The position numbers and the translations under genes were made by a program. Source: G965240365 sp965240365 (lineage in GTDB: Bacteria; Pseudomonadota; Gammaproteobacteria; Eutrophobiales; Eutrophobiaceae). From it: DNA of 64,000 nt. The DNA lies in assembly GCA_965240365.1 (NCBI GenBank), contig OZ251218.1, forward strand, positions 2,108,001-2,172,000. The letters are read 5' to 3'. This document shows positions 60,730 to 64,000 of this stretch, in pieces (within the stretch, counting starts at the first letter, position 1; each line of letters starts with the position of its first letter). The notes below the pieces were generated by a model. That model ran no database searches, was not told where the DNA came from, and was given only the letters and a program-made list of their open reading frames with translations.

Positions 60730-60876
60730 TCACTGCCGCAGTGCTTGCATGGCATCCAGTAAAAGATGAATCTCGGTGCTGGGATTGTTGCTGCCTTGCG
60801 CTTGTGCCGCGGCAAGGCCCTGCCGTGCCCGTTTTCGGGCATTGTCAAGCCTTGAAAGGAGGTCAATCAGGGTCAC
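60730..60876 (-). pseudogene. Unidentified coding remnant at the start of the tandem array
   Basis: On the minus strand a frame reads VTLIDLLSRLDNARKRARQG then LAAAQAQGSNNPSTEIHLLL and DAMQALRQ. The open frame continues upstream to HLILDE before a stop, and its first bases are the first 24 bases of every unit of the 289-bp array. The family is not recognised. It looks like the C-terminus of a lost gene. Confidence 0.3.
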
Positions 60877-62150
60877 CTCATCTAAAATAAGGTGTCAGTT
60901 ATCCTGGCCACGGTATGGTTAATATCGCTCATAATGCGCCTATCGCCCCTGCCGTCATTCCAGCGAAAGCTGGAATACAGTGGTTTATGTCATACATTCC
61001 CGCTCAGGTGGGAATGACAATTAGACAGAACTGACGCTCATGCCACATCCCGGCCCGCCCTCCTGGATTCCAGCTTTCGCTGGAATGACGACGGGGTGTT
61101 GTTTTAGCCTTCCGTCATCCTGTCTGCCTGCAACAGGCAGGGCTTTAGCAGGAATGCAGGGTCACCTCATCTAAAATAAGGCGTCAGGTATCCTGGCCAC
61201 GGTATCGTTAATATCGCTCATAATGCGCCTATCGCCCCTGCCGTCATTCCAGCGAAAGCTGGAATCCAGTGGTTTATGTCATACATTCCCGCTCAGGTGG
61301 GAATGACAATTAGACAGAACTGACGCTCATGCCACATCCCGGCCCGCCCTCCTGGATTCCAGCTTTCGCTGGAATGACGACGGGGTGTTGTTTTGGCTTT
61401 CCGTCATCCTGTCTGTCTGCAACAGGCAGGGCTTTAGCAGGAACACAGGGTCACCTTATCTAAAATAAGGCGTCAGGTATCCTGGCCACGGTATCGTTAA
61501 TATCGCTCATAATGCGCCTATCGCCCCTGCCGTCATTCCAGCGAAAGCTGGAATCCAGTGGTTTATGTCATACATTCCCGCCTGGGCGGGAATGACAATT
61601 AGACAGAATCGGCGCTCATTTCACATCCCGGCCCCCCCTCCTGGATTCCAGCTTTCGCTGGAATGACGATGGGGTGTTGTTTTAGCTTTCCGTCATCCTG
61701 TCTGCCTCTAGCAGGTAGGGCTTTAGCAAGAACGCAGGGTCACCTCATCTAAAAATAAGGTGTCAGGTATCCTGGCCACGGTATCGTTAGTATCGCTCAT
61801 AATGCGCCTATCGCCCCCGCCGTCATTCCAGCGAAAGCTGGAATCCAGTGGTTTATGTCATACATTCCCGTTCAGGCGGGAATGACAATTAGACAGAACT
61901 GTTGCTCATATCACATCCCGGCCCACCCTCCTGGATTCCGGCCTTCGCCGGAATGACAACGGGGTGTTGTTTTGGCTTTGCGTCATCCTGCCTGCCGCAG
62001 GCAGGGTTTTAGCAGGAATGGAGGGTCACCTCATCTAAAATAAGGCTCAGTTATCCTGGCCACGGTATCGTTAGTATTGCTCATAATGCGCCTATCGCCC
62101 CCGTCGTCATTCTGGCGAAGGCCGGAATCCAGTGGTTTTTAAGAGACATC
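60869..62150. repeat. Tandem array of ~289-bp units, four full and one partial
   Basis: Units start with agggtcacctcatctaaaat at 60869, 61158, 61447, 61736 (with one extra A) and 62022; spacings 289, 289, 289, 286. Each unit contains a conserved part (cggtatcgttaatatcgctc, ataatgcgcctatcgcc), a CCAGCGAAAGCTGG hairpin, a TTCCCGC-GCGGGAA-type hairpin and a reverse CCAGCTTTCGCTGG hairpin. The array lies between fecR and its receptor. No gene is inside it. Confidence 0.9.
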
Positions 62151-62281
62151 CCGAAAACCCTATTTCCACCAATAACGGTTACTTTCTAACCAATTTTGGA
62201 CACTCCGGCTCCCCACACCCCCGGTTTTTACTGCCTCTCGAAAGCAAGTTCTAAAAAGACATAAAAAACCCTTAAAACACG

Positions 62282-62569
62282 TCAAAAAAGTCTAAAAAAA
62301 CGGTTCCGGGTTTTGGCCTCTCGCGCGTTTTATAGGGTGAGGAAAATAAATTGAGGCGCTATTCCATGAAACAAGTCATTCGCAAGGGCCGGGCGATGTT
62401 TGCTTTTGCCCGGTCATTGCCCCGCGTCAGCCCCGCTTTGGGCGGTTTTTCAAAATAAAGAGCAAGCAATCCGAAAAAAGCCGAAAAAACGGTTCCGGGT
62501 TTGGGTCGCTCATGCGTTTTATTAGATGTAAACAACAATCGAGGCACATTTACCATGAAGCAAGTCATA
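62282..62569 (+). repeat. Duplicated leader and start of the receptor gene
   Basis: About 100 bp (acggttccgggttttggcc ... ATGAAACAAGTCATT) at 62282-62380 recurs at 62473-62569 (acggttccgggtttgggtcg ... ATGAAGCAAGTCATA), 190 bp apart. The second ATG (62555) begins the real receptor. The first begins a 30-codon frame that stops. Confidence 0.75.
62366..62458 (+). pseudogene. Abortive 30-residue receptor start
   Basis: Reads MKQVIRKGRAMFAFARSLPR then VSPALGGFSK and stops. MKQVI matches the start of the receptor at 62555. It is a by-product of the leader duplication or a short translated leader. Confidence 0.45.
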
Positions 62570-64000
62570 CACACAATCAGCAACACCCGGGCCGGCGTGC
62601 GGGCATATTTGTCCGGTGGTTTCCGGCGGGCGCTGCTCGGCGGTCTTTGTCTTTTCTCTGCCTTGTGCGCCAGTCCTGGCGCGGCAACGGAGGCGGCGGC
62701 TCAGGGCGCGGACGCCGTGCAGACCTGGGCGATTCCTGCCGGGCCGTTGAGCGAGGCATTGACCCGCTTTGCCACCGAGGCCGGTCTTTATCTGGCCGGG
62801 GCCAGTGAGCAGGCGGAGGGCAAGGTCAGCCCCGGCCTGAACGGCCGTTACCCGACCAGACAGGCGTTGACCCGGCTTCTGGCCGGCAGTGGCCTGGCTT
62901 ATCGCTTCGTTGACGCCAGCACCGTGACGCTGGAACCGGAGGAAGAAGCCGAGATGCTGCCGCCCTTGACGGTGGAAGGGGAGGCGCAATCAATGCAGCC
63001 GTGGTTGTCCGGCGATGCCGAAAAGGCGTATCGCGTGGAAGACGCCAATGTCGGCGTGCTCGGGAACAAACTACTGCAAGACACCCCTTACAGCGTTGAA
63101 GTCTATTCGAGTGACTTGATAAAAAACAAACAGGCGCGCTCGCTGGCCGGCATCACCAAGGGCGATGCCTCGATTGGCCTGATGGGAGACAATCTTAAAG
63201 GTGAAAATAATGTGCTGAGCATACGGGGGCTACCATCTGACGTGCCAACCGGACAGAAGATTGACGGCCTGAATGTATATGCGCATTCGAAAGATATACC
63301 TCTGGAGCACGTGGATCGTATTGACATTCTCAAGGGCGCCGGTGGCTTCCTGTACGGCTTCGGGCGTCCGGGCGGTGTCATCAACTACGTATTGAAGCGG
63401 CCCACGGATCAGCCTTTTCAGAGTCTGAGCATGCAGGTGATGGACAGTGGTCTGGCGCTGATTCACGGGGACGCGGGTGGGCGGCTGGGCACGGATGATC
63501 GCTTTGGTTACCGCGTCAATCTGATTCATGAATCAGGGGACAACTATGTTAACGATGGCAAGTCACGGCGTAATTCGGGCTCCATCGCCCTGGACTGGGA
63601 AATCACACCCGATTTGGTATGGCGATTCGATGCGCTGTTAGGGAAGCACATGCGCGGCGGTGGTTTTACGCTGTACCCAACTGTTGATGGCTCTATAAAC
63701 TTTACCGTAAGAAATAATAAACCACCCGCGCCCATTGACGGCAGCCGCAGGCTGAGCCCCTCCTGGTCACGCCATGAAGCGAGTCACGAAATCTACGGTA
63801 CAGATCTTTCCTGGGATTTTGCTGAGGACTGGATTCTGACCCTGGCGTATCGTCAATCAAAGAATGAGCGGGGGCTTGGTAACCCACTAATCTTTGCTGA
63901 CTCTGCCGGCAACTACTCACTAAATCTGGTCTATTTTCAATCAGTGATACCTGAAAGCTCGCAATCGCAAGCAATGATTAACGGCATCTTCACAACCGGC
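62555..64000 (+). CDS. FecA-like TonB-dependent siderophore receptor (runs off window)
   Basis: ATG at 62555; 482 codons visible. Signal peptide ends about ASPGAAT; an STN domain follows (WAIPAGPLSEALTRFATEAG, LTRLLAGSGLAYRFVDASTV), then the MLPPLTVEGE linker shared with the broken receptor at 15567, the plug (DTPYSVEVYSSDLI, NVLSIRGLPSDV, HVDRIDILKGAGGFLYGFGR) and the first barrel strands. With FecI, FecR and TonB2 it would sense and take up an iron chelate. C-terminal part outside the window. Confidence 0.9.
   Translation, partial: MKQVIHTISNTRAGVRAYLSGGFRRALLGGLCLFSALCASPGAATEAAAQGADAVQTWAIPAGPLSEALTRFATEAGLYLAGASEQAEGKVSPGLNGRYPTRQALTRLLAGSGLAYRFVDASTVTLEPEEEAEMLPPLTVEGEAQSMQPWLSGDAEKAYRVEDANVGVLGNKLLQDTPYSVEVYSSDLIKNKQARSLAGITKGDASIGLMGDNLKGENNVLSIRGLPSDVPTGQKIDGLNVYAHSKDIPLEHVDRIDILKGAGGFLYGFGRPGGVINYVLKRPTDQPFQSLSMQVMDSGLALIHGDAGGRLGTDDRFGYRVNLIHESGDNYVNDGKSRRNSGSIALDWEITPDLVWRFDALLGKHMRGGGFTLYPTVDGSINFTVRNNKPPAPIDGSRRLSPSWSRHEASHEIYGTDLSWDFAEDWILTLAYRQSKNERGLGNPLIFADSAGNYSLNLVYFQSVIPESSQSQAMINGIFTTG

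Noticed and set aside
59960..60733. Minus-strand frame of 257 codons
   Set aside because: Antisense to fecR; no motif and low-complexity composition.
60869..62150. CRISPR-like array
   Set aside because: Units are 286-289 bp and nearly identical throughout; there are no short repeats with unique spacers and no cas genes.
1..64000. tRNA, rRNA or riboswitch
   Set aside because: I looked for cloverleaf ends, conserved rRNA strings and FMN- or SAM-type motifs upstream of ribD and glyA and recognised none; short or divergent RNAs could still be missed by eye.

Overview
The window looks like the chromosome of a moderately GC-rich gammaproteobacterium. The markers are a glyA / nrdR-ribD-ribE block, an hpt plus methylthioinosine phosphorylase pair, a DUF3450-TtpC-ExbB-ExbD-TonB 'TonB2' operon and a Wza/Wzc-type export operon. 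The genome seems to be in a phase of decay and rearrangement: many frameshifted or truncated genes, three insertion sequences, and hundreds of copies' worth of short hairpin repeats filling nearly every intergenic gap. No rRNA, tRNA or CRISPR array was recognised.

Layout. 1-1758 (minus): ribE (partial), ribD, nrdR. 1759-8711: a repeat-rich block that separates nrdR from glyA. It holds four related cassettes, each made of a ~210-bp conserved leader, a lipoprotein gene and the start of a second, broken gene, plus a DUF29 gene and a broken antitoxin gene. 8712-13643: glyA, a DUF815 ATPase, hpt, methylthioinosine phosphorylase and a TauE/SafE exporter. 13809-17236: an IS481-family element inside the remains of fecR, then a TonB-dependent receptor cut by an IS5-like element. 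17241-36568: a catabolic island. A flavin monooxygenase, an MFS transporter and a cut MarR gene lie between two inverted IS5-like copies. Next comes a homoprotocatechuate meta-cleavage operon (hpaF, E, D, a broken VOC dioxygenase, hpaG-like, hpaH, hpaI), an operon with a UPF0261 protein, aldehyde dehydrogenase and TctABC tricarboxylate-type transporter, and a divergent aminotransferase plus metallo-beta-lactamase-fold gene. 36756-39724: a TRAP transporter (dctPQM). 39840-41984: a truncated smpB fused in frame to gamma-glutamyltransferase. 42418-47264: outer-membrane barrel, Wza-like, Wzc-like and TPR genes for polysaccharide export. 47974-49804: a HExxH lipoprotein and the 3' end of a TonB receptor. 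50551-55692: the TonB2 operon. 55720-58306: a poly-C tract before a truncated ETF-ubiquinone oxidoreductase gene, then argG (minus). 59101-64000: fecI, fecR, a 289-bp tandem repeat array, a duplicated leader and a FecA-like receptor running off the end.

How the parts may work together. The FecI/FecR/FecA locus and the TonB2 operon together form an energised uptake route for an iron chelate; an older fecR-fecA locus at 14.8-16.4 kb is destroyed. The island could import a substrate through TctABC, process an amine through the aminotransferase and aldehyde dehydrogenase, hydroxylate the ring with the flavin monooxygenase, and cleave homoprotocatechuate through the hpa enzymes; the assignment of substrate is inference. 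Both MarR-type regulators of the island are broken.

The most unusual items are (1) the four lipoprotein plus truncated partner cassettes between nrdR and glyA, which look like decayed effector-immunity pairs; (2) a 19-bp palindrome that distinguishes two otherwise similar IS copies at three positions, each time adding exactly 19 bp; (3) an inversion between the two IS5-like copies that, when undone on paper, restores the stop codon of hpaI; (4) the SmpB-GGT fusion; and (5) the 23-C tract before the ETF-QO gene.
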